Shown here piece by piece: positions 22,975 through 35,270 of a DNA stretch of 64,000 nt (within the stretch, counting starts at the first letter, position 1; every line of letters begins with the position of its first letter). The notes beneath the pieces are model-generated. The model saw only the letters and a list, made by a program, of their open reading frames with translations. It ran no database searches and had not been told where the DNA came from. The position numbers and the translations under genes are program-made. The DNA is from Ctena decussata (taxonomy: Eukaryota; Mollusca; Bivalvia; Lucinida; Lucinidae), in assembly GCA_963989385.1 (NCBI GenBank), contig OZ022506.1:7543415-7607414 (forward strand). The letters run 5' to 3'.

Positions 22975-25480
22975 ATGCACTGTGTAGGGAGATTTATCTA
23001 GCCATATCGTAGCTTAATATTTCATTGCTATCAGAGGTTTCTATTTCTGGTGTGAACCAATATATGACGTCAGTTGCAGAAGTTTCTGAACGCCCCTCGT
23101 AATTTGCATAAATCGGTAGCTGCGTGGATCATGTGTTGTAACCTTCGATTACCCTCAAGTCTCAGCCAAATAATAAAAATAACTGCTAATTCTTGAATTC
23201 ACCGACCATAAAACCGAATTCATCTATCGGCATATACTTGGCAACTTTGGTTACAAATATCTGAGACATTCTCTTCGTTCCCTTTGTTTGCACCTTAATC
23301 TCCACTTACGTTGTCGTTAACGTTGTCGATAACGTTGTCGTTGTTTGACGGTTACACTAACTTAACACATTAAAACAAGAACTTGGCGGCACTAAGGCCT
23401 ATGAAGAGACTTAAGAAGATAAAAAGTCTGTTGTAAATGTAGAGGAACGGCAGGACAGGCTTCCAACGATGTACTGGTTACCTAAACTTCATAAACGACC
23501 ATATAAAGCCAGGTTCATTGCTAATTCTAGTGCTTGTACCGATACAGAACTTTCCAAATTATTAACTTCTTGCCTTACCGCTATCAAAATTCATGTTAAT
23601 AGGTACTGTGAAAAAGTTTACGAACGGTCAGGAAAAAATTGTTTTGGTCAATTAAAAATTCTACTGAGGTTCTTGATAAACTAAAGTCTAGAGGATATCG
23701 CGCGTCTAGTTTGTCTACATATGATTTTTCTACACTCTATACATTTTACCCCATAATTTAATAAAAAAGAAACTAATAAATTTAATTGGGACTACTTTTC
23801 AGAGAGAGGGTGCTCTTGATCTTGCTTGTAATGCTAAACATGCTTTTTTTTTTTACTTCCGATGACCAAAACAGGTTTAAATTGTGGTTTTGCCAAAATG
23901 TTTGTGATGCTTTAGTATATCTTCTAGATAACATTTTCATCAGATTCGGTACTAAGTTACACAGACAAATTATAGGAATTCCGATGGGTACTAACTGCGC
24001 TCCTCTTATAGCAGATTTGTTTCTATTTTGCTATGAAAGAGACTTTATGATGTCTCTTTCTGATGATACTCAAGGCCATGTCATTGAAGCATTCAACCCA
24101 ACGTCTAGATACTTGGATGACCTTTTAAATATTGACAATCCTTATTTTGAAGGAATGGTTATTCAAATTTATCCTGCTGAATTACAGTTAAATAAAGCAA
24201 ACACTTCTGATACCGAGGCCCCATTTTTGGATTTACATTTATCAATTTTAGACGGATTTGTTTCATCTAAAATTCATGACAAACGCGATGATTTTGATTT
24301 CGACATTGTTAATTTTCCGTTTTTGGATGGTGATGTTCACTGCACCACTTCTTATTGTGTTTACATTTCTCAGCTTATTCGCTTCGCTAGGGTGTCTAGT
24401 CATTTGGCTGATTTCAATGTTCGTAATAAAAGTTTGACTGCCAAGCTTTTACAGCAGGGGTATCGATATCATAAACTTCGGAAAGCTTTTTCTAAATTTT
24501 ATCGTAGACACTTTGAATTGGTTTCTAAATATAATACAGGGTTAATGTCACTTTTGCAACAAGGCATATCGGAACCTGAATTTTATGGTGACTTAGTATA
24601 TAAATTACGCAAAATCGTAGGGAAACAGAATTTCCTGATCAATTTAAGAAAATTATCATACGATTTTAACGCATTGGCTATAACATAAATGTAATGCGGC
24701 AGTCTGCATACTTAGTGGATAACCCAATCACGGTTGACAACTTTGCTGTCCTCTTTAATTTCACGCCGGTGGGTCGGGGTTCAGACTCTATGATAACCCC
24801 TACATAAAGCTACATATTAGTTGGTTGGGCCGGATGTTTGTCCGTTTCTTGGCCCACCGGGGTTCAACTGGTGGTCTTCTTTTGCTCCAGTACTCCAGTG
24901 GTGTTGCTGGCGTCCAAGGGATCTCCAGGTGTCTCAACACGTTTTTGCTGTCGAATCCTCATCCTTGCTTCATCACGATCTTTTCTTGATTTTACTTGTT
25001 GACCGTGATGACTCTCTGAAGACTTAGGGGACCTGCATACGAACCGAACTACCAACTAATTGTGTGCACCGCGGCGGAGGGTGAGGGTGAAGGTTTGGGC
25101 CCAGTGAAACCGGTTTAAAACCCCCAGTAGTTGTTACTGACCGTCCATAGGCGGTACTTTCGTTGCGGTTGCATTTGTGTTATGTTCGGTGCTGTTTAAT
25201 TTATTGTGTTCTCATTTTAACCCGTCTATAATAAAAATCGAAAATAAGTAATACTAGTTGATAAATGTTTTTCGTATAATATGCTTAGTCTGTTGTAACC
25301 CTTCTGTTGGTCTAAATTATTTTATTCAATAAAGATAGCTGAGTTGCCCACTATTTGGGAAAGAGCTGCCGACTCGGCTTATCACTTGTAATTTATTGTT
25401 TGTTGGGATGTCTTTGTCAATCTGTCCCTTTGATGTTGGGGATAGGGTTTGGGATCTGATTCAGTCAGTTCCTGAAGTGT
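22973..25480 (+). pseudogene. Penelope-like retroelement, copy 3, best preserved reverse transcriptase
   Basis: A 5' untranslated region (22973-23265) is followed by an N-truncated protein. The first segment ends VVV with a TGA at 23346-23348. YWLPKLHKRPYKARFIANSSACT starts at 23472. A frameshift lies near 23640, STYDFSTLYT (motif A aspartate) is at about 23720, and another shift lies near the poly-T at 23845. An open frame then runs to 24688 with GIPMGTNCAPLIADLFLFCYE, the catalytic RYLDDLLN, EAPFLDLHLS, YISQLIRFARVSSH and LLQQGYRYHKLRKAFSKFYRRH. The 3' region ends at GGGATCTGATTCAGTCAGTTCCTG (25477). No GIY-YIG endonuclease was recognised. The family call is by motif only. The element lies directly upstream of the first SRCR exon. 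Confidence 0.8.
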
Positions 25481-25543
25481 AGTTAGTCTTTAAATTTACT
25501 ATGACCAGTATTTCCTGGATAAGCTAATGTCGTTTACTTGCAG

Positions 25544-25691
25544 ATACTCCCGTTCGATTGGTGAATGGAAGAACAAAATACGAAGGGCGAGTAGAGGTGT
25601 TTTATCAAGGCTCATGGGGAACCGTTTGCGATGATGAATTCAATGTAGCTGACGCCGAGGTCATATGTAGAATGCTTGGCTATTCTTGGGG
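25544..25691 (+). CDS. SRCR-domain gene, exon a (N-terminal half of SRCR domain 1)
   Basis: Acceptor CAG (25541-25543) and donor GTAGGT (25692) bound 148 bp reading [19 protein letters not shown], then [26 protein letters not shown]. This is the first half of an SRCR fold: the VRLVNG strand, GSWGTVCDD, and VICRMLGY. Two cysteines lie at the usual TVC and ICR positions. LGY in place of LGC removes the fourth group-B cysteine, so the domain looks like group A. The exon starts in phase 1 and ends in phase 2, matching the next exon. SRCR domains are extracellular ligand-binding or recognition modules of receptors and secreted proteins. The upstream exon was not found and may lie left of the window. 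Confidence 0.92.
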
Positions 25692-28600
25692 GTAGGTATT
25701 TACGATTGCTCGATATAAACCTTAAAATATAACGAGCTTCCAGTTATTTTATAATGATTATTATAATAATTTTACATGGTTAGCCTTCAAAAGCTGTGAA
25801 CTATGTTGTCCAGTAAATGCTGTTGTTAGGTGAGCGGTGATGTCTCGTGGCAGATGAAAGTTTAAATTAGGTTGGCTATACTGTAAAGTGACAGCTCTTG
25901 ATATGTGCGATGAACTACATAGCGCTGGCTTTTAAACGGTCTTAAATGTCATTTCTTAGCGGGAGGTATGTACACAGTGCCGAATATTCAACGGCAGGAC
26001 CACAAGAAGGCGCAAGTAACCGCGCAATAGTTTTCCTACGCCGTAGTACATCTTAATGGGTACAGAATCAGTTATTTGCCACTCGAATATGGTTACTCAC
26101 TCTTGGATGACAATCGGGTTATCTCTATGGGACAACCAAGAGTTGATATCCATTAAAAGTTTAATGACAGAAAAATACTCCATACATCGAAGAAATGCAA
26201 ACATAGATATAAATGTTAACTCGGAGTAGAATATGAAAGTAAAAATGTTCTTATTTTCTTCTAAGTATTTCGCAAATACGTCTTACATAAGGTCTAATTA
26301 GAAGACAACCTTTTAAAAAAGTGATTGAAATGTCATGACTAATACTTATTTGTCATAGATCTCCAGTCATTATATTTCTAAAGTCTGTCTAGTTTTAAAT
26401 GACAATAGTGGGATACTTTCAAAATTTGCGTTAAGGTTACTGGCTCTTAAAGACCTGTTTGTTTTCATAATATAATATGAAACATGAACTCTGTAAAAGC
26501 ATTTTGGGCGACATGGAGGTAATGCATGCATAATATTAGACTATGCGGAAAATACTAATTTGTATTTAAATGCATAAAATATTTTTGCTTCTTCAATGGC
26601 CCACTGCTGTACCAATGGTATAAATTCACTTAATATTTTATCCTGCAAAATCGGTGCAACCTTTTTACTGAAGAGTCATTATTTTAAGTGACCGCAATTG
26701 GCCAGCTTTAAACAACTGAAACATCCCAATTTGTTGGTGATATAATATGTTGAAAATTTGTATGCGTCATTCAAGTTGGCAACAAAAATAAACTAATACT
26801 AAACAACTTTGATATGAAGTAAAAATACAACTTGCAGGTGAAGGATCATATTCGTGGTCTCTCTTTTTTTATAGTTCATCGCTGAACTGGGAGCCAGAAA
26901 ATAAATAGTATTTGTAGAGAGACTTATATTTTTTTAACAAACCCGTTCATTTTCCTTTTTGTCAGCACAGAGTTTGCCTAATGACCGACATAGTGGCATC
27001 ACACGTGAGCGTAGAGCCGCTTTCTGTAACCAGTATTGTTTCTGCGTTTTTCCAATGGGAGCCCAATAAAGATATCAAACTTTAAATTCGAATATATACT
27101 GAGAGGAATAAATTTAGATATTTTTCCAAAAGGTTGTGAAATTTTCTTTAGGGTTAGTATTCCCAGGTTGTTGATCGCATAAAGTTAATTTTAATTAAGG
27201 AATCCGCGATTACATCAAACTCGGACGAAAAAGGTGACTTAACACACGTTTGACGTCACTTTAAATGAATTCACTCTTTGCGCGGGCTGACCAACAATTA
27301 AACAAAGAAAATTGTCAAAATGCTTTTGAAAGGTTTTAAATCGGTCATTTAAAAAGAAAACCATAAATGGGTTTGCAATTAAATGCATAAGAAGCCGGCA
27401 ATGGGGCACGTTAGTTTGACATTAACTTGTCGAAAAATTCAACCGCCATTTTAAACATAATCAATTGACGTTTCGACTCGAATCTTTTTGCGCTTTATTA
27501 CTGTCAACTTGGGGAACACTATCATCCAAAAAGATTTCCCCAGGTAATCCATTTGTTTTAAGAACCTTTCAAGATTTGAACGTTGGCGTCAAGTTTACCT
27601 TATGACGGACATTGACAAAATCTGTGATTATGCAATGACCCTTATGCGCACTCAGAGAAGAGAAACTTTAAGGTCAATATTGCTGATAGCAAGAGGATTA
27701 TTGATGGTTTTAAAACCTGACGTCAGAATGACGTACTTATCGAATCTGGTGTGGTTAAATCTGCTGGAATATTGCCAATTTACTGCAACAAATTGCTTGA
27801 GAGCGTTCTGAATATTTAGATGTCACGCCGTTGCAATTTGGTTCAAGATTTTGGAACAATTCGTTAACGGTGACTTTTGCTTAGTATCAATTGCTTTGTG
27901 AATGCCAGTTTTGACGGCGTCATAAGCACATTTACGTTTAACATGATAACAATCTTTTAGCACACAAGACTGTGTCCTTGTTCACAGATGTCTACAGCGC
28001 CGCAAATTAGTTCTGGTGTCAGATTTGAAGATGTAACAGCGTCTGAAAAAGATGAGTGGCATAAAAGATTTATGGGATTTTTCGGGTTAAACCCTTGGGT
28101 ACAAAGGCGACGCGATTCTGCTCTGCTAGTAAACTTTCGAACTTAATATTTGGATTTCTGGTACCCAAAATAAAACCTTACACAGCAAAAACAATACAAT
28201 TTCCCACCTTTTAAATAAGTCTGAATTATAAGCTGATTTGTAAAACCTTGTTAAATTTATTTCCCTCAGTATATATTTTTCTACAATAAAAGAACTTACA
28301 CGTGATTTTCACGGTAACCGTGTCTCTCCATGTTTGCATTATCGGGATGACGAGTCTAAGAGATTTGTACTACGATAGATAAATGGATCTTTTAGTATTG
28401 TTTATATATTCAGCTGCATCTTTTCATGAAATATACAGAACAAGGGTGACAACCATGACGCAAATTTAGCTTTCCGTGCAACACCCAAAATGTTATTCGA
28501 AAGTCACCTGATAGTGTATAAGTTGCTGATGCTAAGTATGTGACGTCGTCCCAAAAACACACTTGCACGTGTTGATGTCCATGAATAATGCCGTGATTTT

Positions 28601-29052
28601 GCCTTAAAGCTAATGAGCAGATGTATACCTGTTTAAAGTAGGTCTAGGTCATAGCTGGGTGAATTATAATGGTTCTTTGCATAATTCACGAATATTTCCG
28701 TATTTTCGCCAAAAACACTATAAATATAGAGATATGTTTTGCGCCTTATGAGAATAATATAATATTATATCCCTTTTTGACTTATGGACCTGTCCCTTTT
28801 TATCAGTTGGATGAGTCCATTTGAAGTTCTAGGGGTTTCTGGCGGATGTTTTCATTTTAATTGTACATGTATTTTGTTTGCAAAGAAGTTCTTGCAAACA
28901 AACAGTGTCGACCCTGATCTGACTTCGCGTTCTGTGGCGTCTGAACTGGGTCTGCACTGTTTGCATATATCCCCAAAACAGGCCTCTAGTCTTAAAAGAG
29001 AAAATGAATTATCTGAGAACCTTCATATATTGAATACCCCTCTATATCTTAG
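25692..29052 (+). other. Intron inside SRCR domain 1
   Basis: It starts GTAGGT and ends TTAG before GGACCGCC. AT-rich; I recognise no mobile element protein. The open frames at 27602-27811 and 27987-28145 lack known motifs. Confidence 0.8.
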
Positions 29053-29225
29053 GGACCGCCCCAACATAAGCGTGCATGCTGGTGCCTATTACGGTTATGG
29101 GAGCGGAAATATTGTCATAGACGACCTGCGCTGTGATGGCGATGAGGTTGATGTTGCGTATTGTAAATCAAGCCCCTGGATGTCTTCATACTGCGGCCAT
29201 CATAAAGATGTTGGTGTTAACTGTG
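29053..29225 (+). CDS. SRCR-domain gene, exon b (C-terminal half of SRCR domain 1)
   Basis: 173 bp between acceptor TCTTAG and donor GTAGGT. It enters in phase 2, completing the glycine split with the previous exon, and leaves in phase 1. It reads NISVHAGAYYGYGSGNIVID, then DLRCDGDEVDVAYC, SYCGHHKDVGVNCG. The four cysteines fall at LRC, AYC, YCGHH and NCG, as in the second half of group A SRCR domains. GSGNIVIDDLRC is the conserved core strand. Same length as exon d, so the two domains arose by duplication of a two-exon unit. An open frame extends upstream to 28784, but only the spliced part is SRCR. Confidence 0.92.
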
Positions 29226-29539
29226 GTAGGTTACCAAGAAATCAATAATAATACTAATACGTCATAGATCGAGGTGCTAAACCATTAGAAGTTTTTTTCT
29301 AAGCAACTAATACACCAAAAAATAACGAAGATTTCAGACTCGATTGTATTGAGTCTATAATGAAATGTTCAGCACTTGCCACTTCCCCTTGTATCAGCTC
29401 AGTCACTAAAGTCGAGTAGGTCTCCAGAAATAAGTGCGAAGATCGCAGTGTCTGCATTGAATATGCATATGGGCTTTTTGTGCTTTTGGTTTGGTTCACT
29501 GTTATTATACTAGATTTGGTTTGTCCGTAATAACGTAAT

Positions 29540-30720
29540 GCTGTAATTCCGTAACGCCTTTTTCGTGTCACAGTTTTCTCAGAAACTGTTAAAGCTAGAG
29601 TCTTGAAACTTGGTATACAAATGGACAATAAGGAATTGTATGGTGGATTTGAGAATCTGACTCAATGCTCTACTTCTTCTCTTTATTCATCCATTATTCT
29701 GTATTTCAAAAGGTAAAGTTGTGTCACACTTTTCTCAACAACAGTGCAAGGTGGAATCCTCAATTTAGGTACACACATGGAAAATGAGTGATTGTATCGT
29801 GAGATTGAAACTTGACAGTACTCATTGCTTTTATTCTTCCATTTTTTATCTGTTTTTCTTTTTTTCCCTATTTAACATGCTAACATTGAAGATTTGTGTC
29901 AGAGTGTTTTCAAGAACTATTAAAGCTGGAGTCTTGAAACTTGGTATACATATGAATAATGAATTGCTGCATCGTGGGATAGAAAATCAGACTCAGTGCT
30001 TTTATTCATCTTTTTAATTGTCCGTTTTTCTGTCTTTTCAATGTAAATTTGTGTCACAGTTTACACAGGAACTATGCAAGCTAGAATCATGAAATACGGT
30101 ACATATATGCAGACTGAGTGATTGTATTGTATCAATGAGACTCAGTCTTCTTGCGCATATTCTTCCATTTTTTGTCTGTACTTGTTTCTTTTCCTATTTT
30201 GTCCTCACTGAAAATTTTTTATAATAGTTTTCTCAGACATATTAAGCAATACTTTTGAAACCTGGTATACATATGTACAGCGAGTTCTTTATTGTGGGAT
30301 TGAGACCTGGACCTAAAGTTCTTATTCTTCAATTTATTATACCAGTGTTTTGTCTTTCAAGGTAGATTTGTGTAATAGTTTTTTCAGGGACTGTGCAAGC
30401 TAGAATCTTGAACATTTGTACACATAACGGAGAATGAATGATTGTATCGTGGGACTGAGACTCTGGCTCATTGCTCTTATTTTTCCATTTTTATTATTTT
30501 TACTTTCTTTCCCTTTTTTTTTCATGTTAACATTTAAAATTTGTGATTAATTGCTCTTATTCATCCTTTGTTTATCTAGTTTTCATTCTTTTTATATTTA
30601 GAATGATGAAATTTTATGTTTTAATTTTCTCTGCTACTATTCAAGCTGCCATGTTCAAATCTTGATAGTCATACAAGTAATGAGTTGGTAAACTGTATAT
30701 GAATGAGAATGAGGCTCCAT
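29540..30720 (+). repeat. Modular tandem repeat
   Basis: Diverged units repeat the string TTGTGTCACAGTTTTCTCAG, AACTGTTAAAGCTAGAGTC, TTGAAACTTGGTATACA and CTTATTCTTCCATTTTT several times. It is non-coding and of the same architectural class as the arrays at 6140 and 61555. Confidence 0.6.
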
Positions 30721-31981
30721 CCTAGCTCTTATGTCTCCCTTTACTCATCTATTCAGGAACTGTCTATTGGCTTGGCTATGTGGATTCAAATTAAATCCAC
30801 CTAGCCAAGCTCTTTTTACTATGACACTATACTACTAAAGCAGTGCTGTGCAGCTGGGCTATATTCAGCTTCCCTGACAGTTCTAGTTGACTTTGTTTGT
30901 AGCTTTCTAGTAGTCTTTGACCTTTTGTAGGATAGTCTCCCGGTCTTCTGCTGGGAAAGGGTAGACCTTGTGGCCTTTGGCTCTTTCTTGTTTAGCTTTG
31001 TATGCCGTCTTTATGGTCATCATTTTTCATTGGTATTTAAGGCTGTGAGTAGAATTCAACTGTGCACACAGATCGGACTGCTCATAACTGCTTTTACGCA
31101 AACATTGAGATCATAAACTTAAATCTTATGTATCAGGTTTCCAGCCTATACAGGCTAACCACCGACATGCCACATGGAAAGAGGAGTAAATGGTTACCGA
31201 GACTGCACACATTACACACCGAGACCAATGTACGGTCAACAACTCCCTCAAAAGTTTGTGACGTCTTAATTCTCACATGGTGTCTTGGGTGGGATCTGCG
31301 ATTTAATTATGTCAATTTCTGAGAATTTTCCTATTTACTTTTGATGTGAGTTTCCAGCTGCAAGCAGGTCACGAACTTTCGTTCCAGTGCACCGTTGATG
31401 TTGAAACAGTATCGGAGCACCCGGAGAAAGGACCACAACACGCTTGTGTTGTATGCAGACAGATCCGAAACAGACTAAGTTTTATTTTCCTTAGGAGTCA
31501 GAGACTAGCGGTATGCTGTCACAGGTCGAGCCCCTTGACAAACAAGCTGCCACGGGGCCGGTTGCGGGGTAGACTGCTTCACTGGAAGGCCAAGTGTTCC
31601 TTAGCAGCTTGCATCACCGAGAGGGCAGAGTCGTCCGACCTCTATAAAAAAAGAGCTGGTCCGAGCCCATGATTGCGGACATATTTCTAAGAACACGAAG
31701 TGGTTGAGCTTGTGTTCGAAACGCCAAACGTCAAACGCATTTTTATAACCAAATAATTCATTCGAAAAAGGTCAATGCTGATCAATTGAACTCAAAGTCA
31801 AATGCAACAGCATTTTAGCCATTAAAATATGTAGGCGACTAGCAATTATCACAGACAAAAAGTTAGATGCTGATATTGTTATTTAAAGATGAACGAAGCT
31901 TTAAGATTACATGCACTACCCAAAAACATTGGAAGTTTCATATACAGGTAAAATGCTAAAATTTTGCCTGTAGCCTGAGAG

Positions 31982-32110
31982 ACGCCGTGGTTGATTGGCT
32001 AGAGGCGCTGGACAATAATACAAATGATGGCGGGTTCGAATCTTCAATGGGCAAGCTAGCAACTAAATAAGCTGTCTGTCCTTCCAGCATTAAATGGATG
32101 CCTTTTTTTC
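31982..32110 (+). mobile_element. tRNA-like SINE (second family)
   Basis: GACGCCGTGGTTGATTGGCTAGAG is A-box-like and GGCGGGTTCGAATC is a good B box. The head resembles a serine-type tRNA, like the minus-strand copy at 57415-57660, and is unlike the GGAGCCCCGG family. Confidence 0.6.
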
Positions 32111-32156
32111 AAACCAGGGAAGGTTAAACACAGCGAAAGGGAGGGTGCCTATAAGG

Positions 32157-33771
32157 CAGAGCAAATTGTTTTATTTTCAGCTGATGATTAGCCTATAGTG
32201 TCCGCTATAATTAATCAATAGTGGTTAAGCTCCGTAAACGCTACTTTTGGAATAATGGGTTTTTTTAAAGTGGGTGGGGTATATCAGCATGAACCAGGGG
32301 AGTCATATTATAAGCTATATTTCTCCTTCAAATTTAATGGTATTCATATATACGTTCGTTTATAAGTTAAAATAATGTCTATGGTGACATCTTTTCTCAA
32401 TTTCTACCTTTCAAAGTAAAATTTCATGTCTGCAGAATTTCTTTTTTAGACACTGTCAATTTTCATTAATTTCGGTACTTTGATTTCAATATATTCTACC
32501 ATATCTCTAGAACCAACGGACGACTTCTTATCAAACTTACATGAGTTCACCCTTAGGAGAGTTCAAACTGTTGATTACATTTTGATGACCTTGACCTTTG
32601 TTTCAAGGTCACAGTTAGACTTATAATGTCAATTTCAAGCCGAGTTTTGAGCATTGTCCACACATTAGCTCCTGAATTGATATGGAATCATGTCCAAAGT
32701 TGCCTAAATTAAGCATTACGAAGAGTAAGAGCATTTGTTTTGATTAAATGGCCATGACATCATCTTCAAGGTCAAGGTCAAGGTCAGACTTAGCAGAGTT
32801 AAATCATAGATTTCACATAATCAGTCAGCAGAAAGGTACCAAATCTGAGTGTTTTCATTTGAAAATCTATGTTTAATGTGCATAGAATGACCTTGACCTT
32901 GGTCTGAAGATCAACATTAGCCAAACATAATGAAACAGAACTGGGTTGAACTTAAATGATATAGAAAAGTCAATTGTGAAATACTGAACTTCTGAATATA
33001 TTGGTGACCTTCAGATCAAGGTCAAGGTCATAGTATGCATATAAAGCATTGATTTACAAATAGAAACACATATATTCGTTAAAGTTCTGCTTACAAGCTG
33101 TCTGAGATTAAACTCTGTCTACTCTAACCTTGACCTTGACCTTGAAGATGATGTCCTTTCAATATAACTAGTGCTCTAACTCTTCATAATGGTTAATTTA
33201 GGCAACTTTATTCATGATTTCATATCAATTCAGGAGCTGTTGTGTAGACAATGCTCAAAACTTGATTTAAAACTGTCATTAAAAGACTAACTGTGACCTT
33301 GAAACAAAGGTCAAGGTCACAAAAATTCAATCAACAGTATACACTCTCCAAACGGTGAACCCATTTTAGTTTGGTAAGAAATTATTCATTGGTTCTAGAG
33401 ATATGGTAGAATATATTGAAATCAAAGTACCAAAATTAATGAAAATTGACAGTGTCTGTAAAAGAAAATCTGCAGACATGAAATTTTACTTTGAAAGGTA
33501 GAAATTGAGAAAAGGTGTCACCAAAGACATTATTTTAACTTATAAAGAAAGGTATACATGAATGCCATTAAATTCGAAGGAGAAATTTAGCTTATAATAT
33601 GACTCCCCTGGTTCATGCTGATTTACCCCACCCACTTTAATAACCCCATTTTCCCAAAAGTAGCGCTTATGGAGCTTAACCACTATTGATCCAATATAGC
33701 GGACACTATAGGCTAATTATCAGCTGAAAATAAAACATCATCAGCTGAAAATAAAACATTTTGCTCTTGGG
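32157..33771. mobile_element. 1.6-kb fold-back element with about 0.76-kb inverted arms
   Basis: 32157-32919 and 33001-33771 are reverse complements with moderate divergence and an 80-bp loop. The outer parts share GAGCAAA, TTTTATTTTCAGCTGAT, TATAGTGTCCGCTATA (inverted on the right), CCCACCCACTTTAA and CATGAACCAGGGGAGTCATA. The inner parts are rich in TCAAGGTCA and TGACCTTG. A 22-bp tandem duplication of the CATCAGCTGAAAATAAAA end occurs at about 33720-33760. No open frame encodes a transposase, so it would be a non-autonomous fold-back transposon. A target duplication was not identified. Confidence 0.85.
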
Positions 33772-34252
33772 CAGAAAAAGCTCCCCCCCCCCCCCCTTTG
33801 ATAGGTTTTGCCTTTAATATGCTGTACCTGCAGTATAAATCACTGTTTAGTGTTCTTGTGACTCGAGAGAGCCAGAGTTTTGAGACTTCAGATACGGTTA
33901 TGTAATGCTGAATTCTGAAATAGTCTTAAGTTTTGGAACAGAGGTCCCTAGAGTACATATCTAGACAGAGCTCAGATTAATATTAATTGGAGAGTCAATT
34001 TGATCTGGGACTACACTCTACTCCTAATCACTTTGATTATCTGGATCTATTTTTATATTTTGTCGTGTATATAATATTCATCTCAGAGTTTGTATAGTTC
34101 GTTTTTCCTTATGGCCAATATTGTGGCACTTTTGCTGATATTCTATAGTGGATACCATTCCGTTAGAACTTTCATCTTTCTCGAACGTTAGGAGAATGAA
34201 AGTATCCTCATATATGTCAAATTAAGGTACAACCATTTTATGTCATCTGTAG

Positions 34253-34403
34253 GTTTTCCTGTTCGGCTTGTAAACGGAAATAACTCTTATTCTGGTCGAT
34301 TAGAGGTATTCAACAACACTGAATGGAAAACAGTATGTTACTATGGATTTACAACAACAAATGCTCGTATTGTGTGTGCGTCCCTTGGATTTAATTTTTC
34401 AGG
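34253..34403 (+). CDS. SRCR-domain gene, exon c (N-terminal half of SRCR domain 2)
   Basis: 151 bp between acceptor CTGTAG and donor GTATGT. It enters in phase 1 and leaves in phase 2. It reads FPVRLVNGNNSYSGRLEVF, then EWKTVCYYGFTTTNARIVCASLGF. TVCYY replaces the usual TVCDD, so the acidic pair often tied to cation binding in SRCR domains is missing here. The cysteine pair TVC and IVC is kept and no LGC cysteine is present. Its position and phase equal those of exon a, supporting a tandem domain duplication. Confidence 0.92.
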
Positions 34404-34799
34404 GTATGTATATTTGAACAGTGTCGTGATTAAACATGGCATAAACAACTGCATACTGCGCATATAGAAAAGGACCCGACTTGGTTCAACTGAGTCATTT
34501 TATTAACAGTAATGAATATACATCACGGGTAATTGCCTCAGTCTCGGCTTAAGGAGAACTCAATGTATGAAAATGACTTCAAATGAGCTAAATGCTTCAG
34601 CAGAATCAGACATGATTATACAATCAGCACTATAATGAAGGATGCGAGACATTGGACAGCCACCCAATGTCACTAAAACACCAGCCGCAGTAATGTTAAT
34701 GAAGTTGTGGGATAATTTGGAAGCAAACAAAACACCACAGAAATGAAAAGTAAAAGAAATACTTTCCCGTTAGACGTCGGGGGTTAGCCGTGGAATTTC

Positions 34800-35270
34800 A
34801 ATTCATCAGTTCCTGATTATTGCCCTTTTATAAAAAGTGTGCATCCTTTATGGTATTGGTTTGCTATGTTCTTGGTCCGGCTCATCGGAGTTTTTCTGTT
34901 GGCCTTTTTTTGATCCAATGCTTTAGTATGGTTCTTGCTACTGAGTGCTCAGCCTGTTTTATCTCAGTATTTAGTCCTGATTTGTATGTCTACCGTCTTG
35001 ATTCATTGATGGGTTACAGGTCCTTTGATCCGACCGAATAATTTGTATGTTTATGAACCACTATATAATCTACGGAGAGAATTAAGTATATTTTAAACTC
35101 AATTTAAGGCCCCAGTAATTAAGACAGTGTTCTGTTGTTGTTTACTATTATTGTCATTGTTCGTCGGCTTAATGACCCCATCTCCAATGATTTATTTTTG
35201 ACTGTTCCACGGCGGTGCTTCGGATGCTGCTAACAGTTATTTTCGTTGTTTGTTGGCTTTCTAAGTAAAA
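34800..35270 (+). mobile_element. Possible Penelope-like 3' remnant
   Basis: CAGTTCCTGATTATTGCCC at 34808 matches motifs that end the Penelope-like copies. TGACTGTTCCACGGCGGTGCTTC (35198, two blocks) resembles the TGACCGTTCCAAAGCGGTAC of copies 1 and 3. The interior is too diverged to align by eye. Confidence 0.35.

Larger units (their letters stand above)
29226..34252 (+). other. Intron between SRCR domains 1 and 2
   Basis: A phase-1 intron of about 5.0 kb that starts GTAGGT and ends CTGTAG. It holds a modular tandem repeat (about 29540-30720), a tRNA-like SINE (31982-32110) and the fold-back element at 32157-33771. Confidence 0.8.

Noticed and set aside
27987..28145. 53-codon frame in the first SRCR intron with even codon use
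   Set aside because: No recognisable motif, no splice context linking it to the SRCR exons, and a length compatible with chance.
28784..29052. In-frame extension upstream of exon b as coding
   Set aside because: It lies before a good acceptor (TCTTAG) whose phase matches exon a; the extension has no SRCR similarity.
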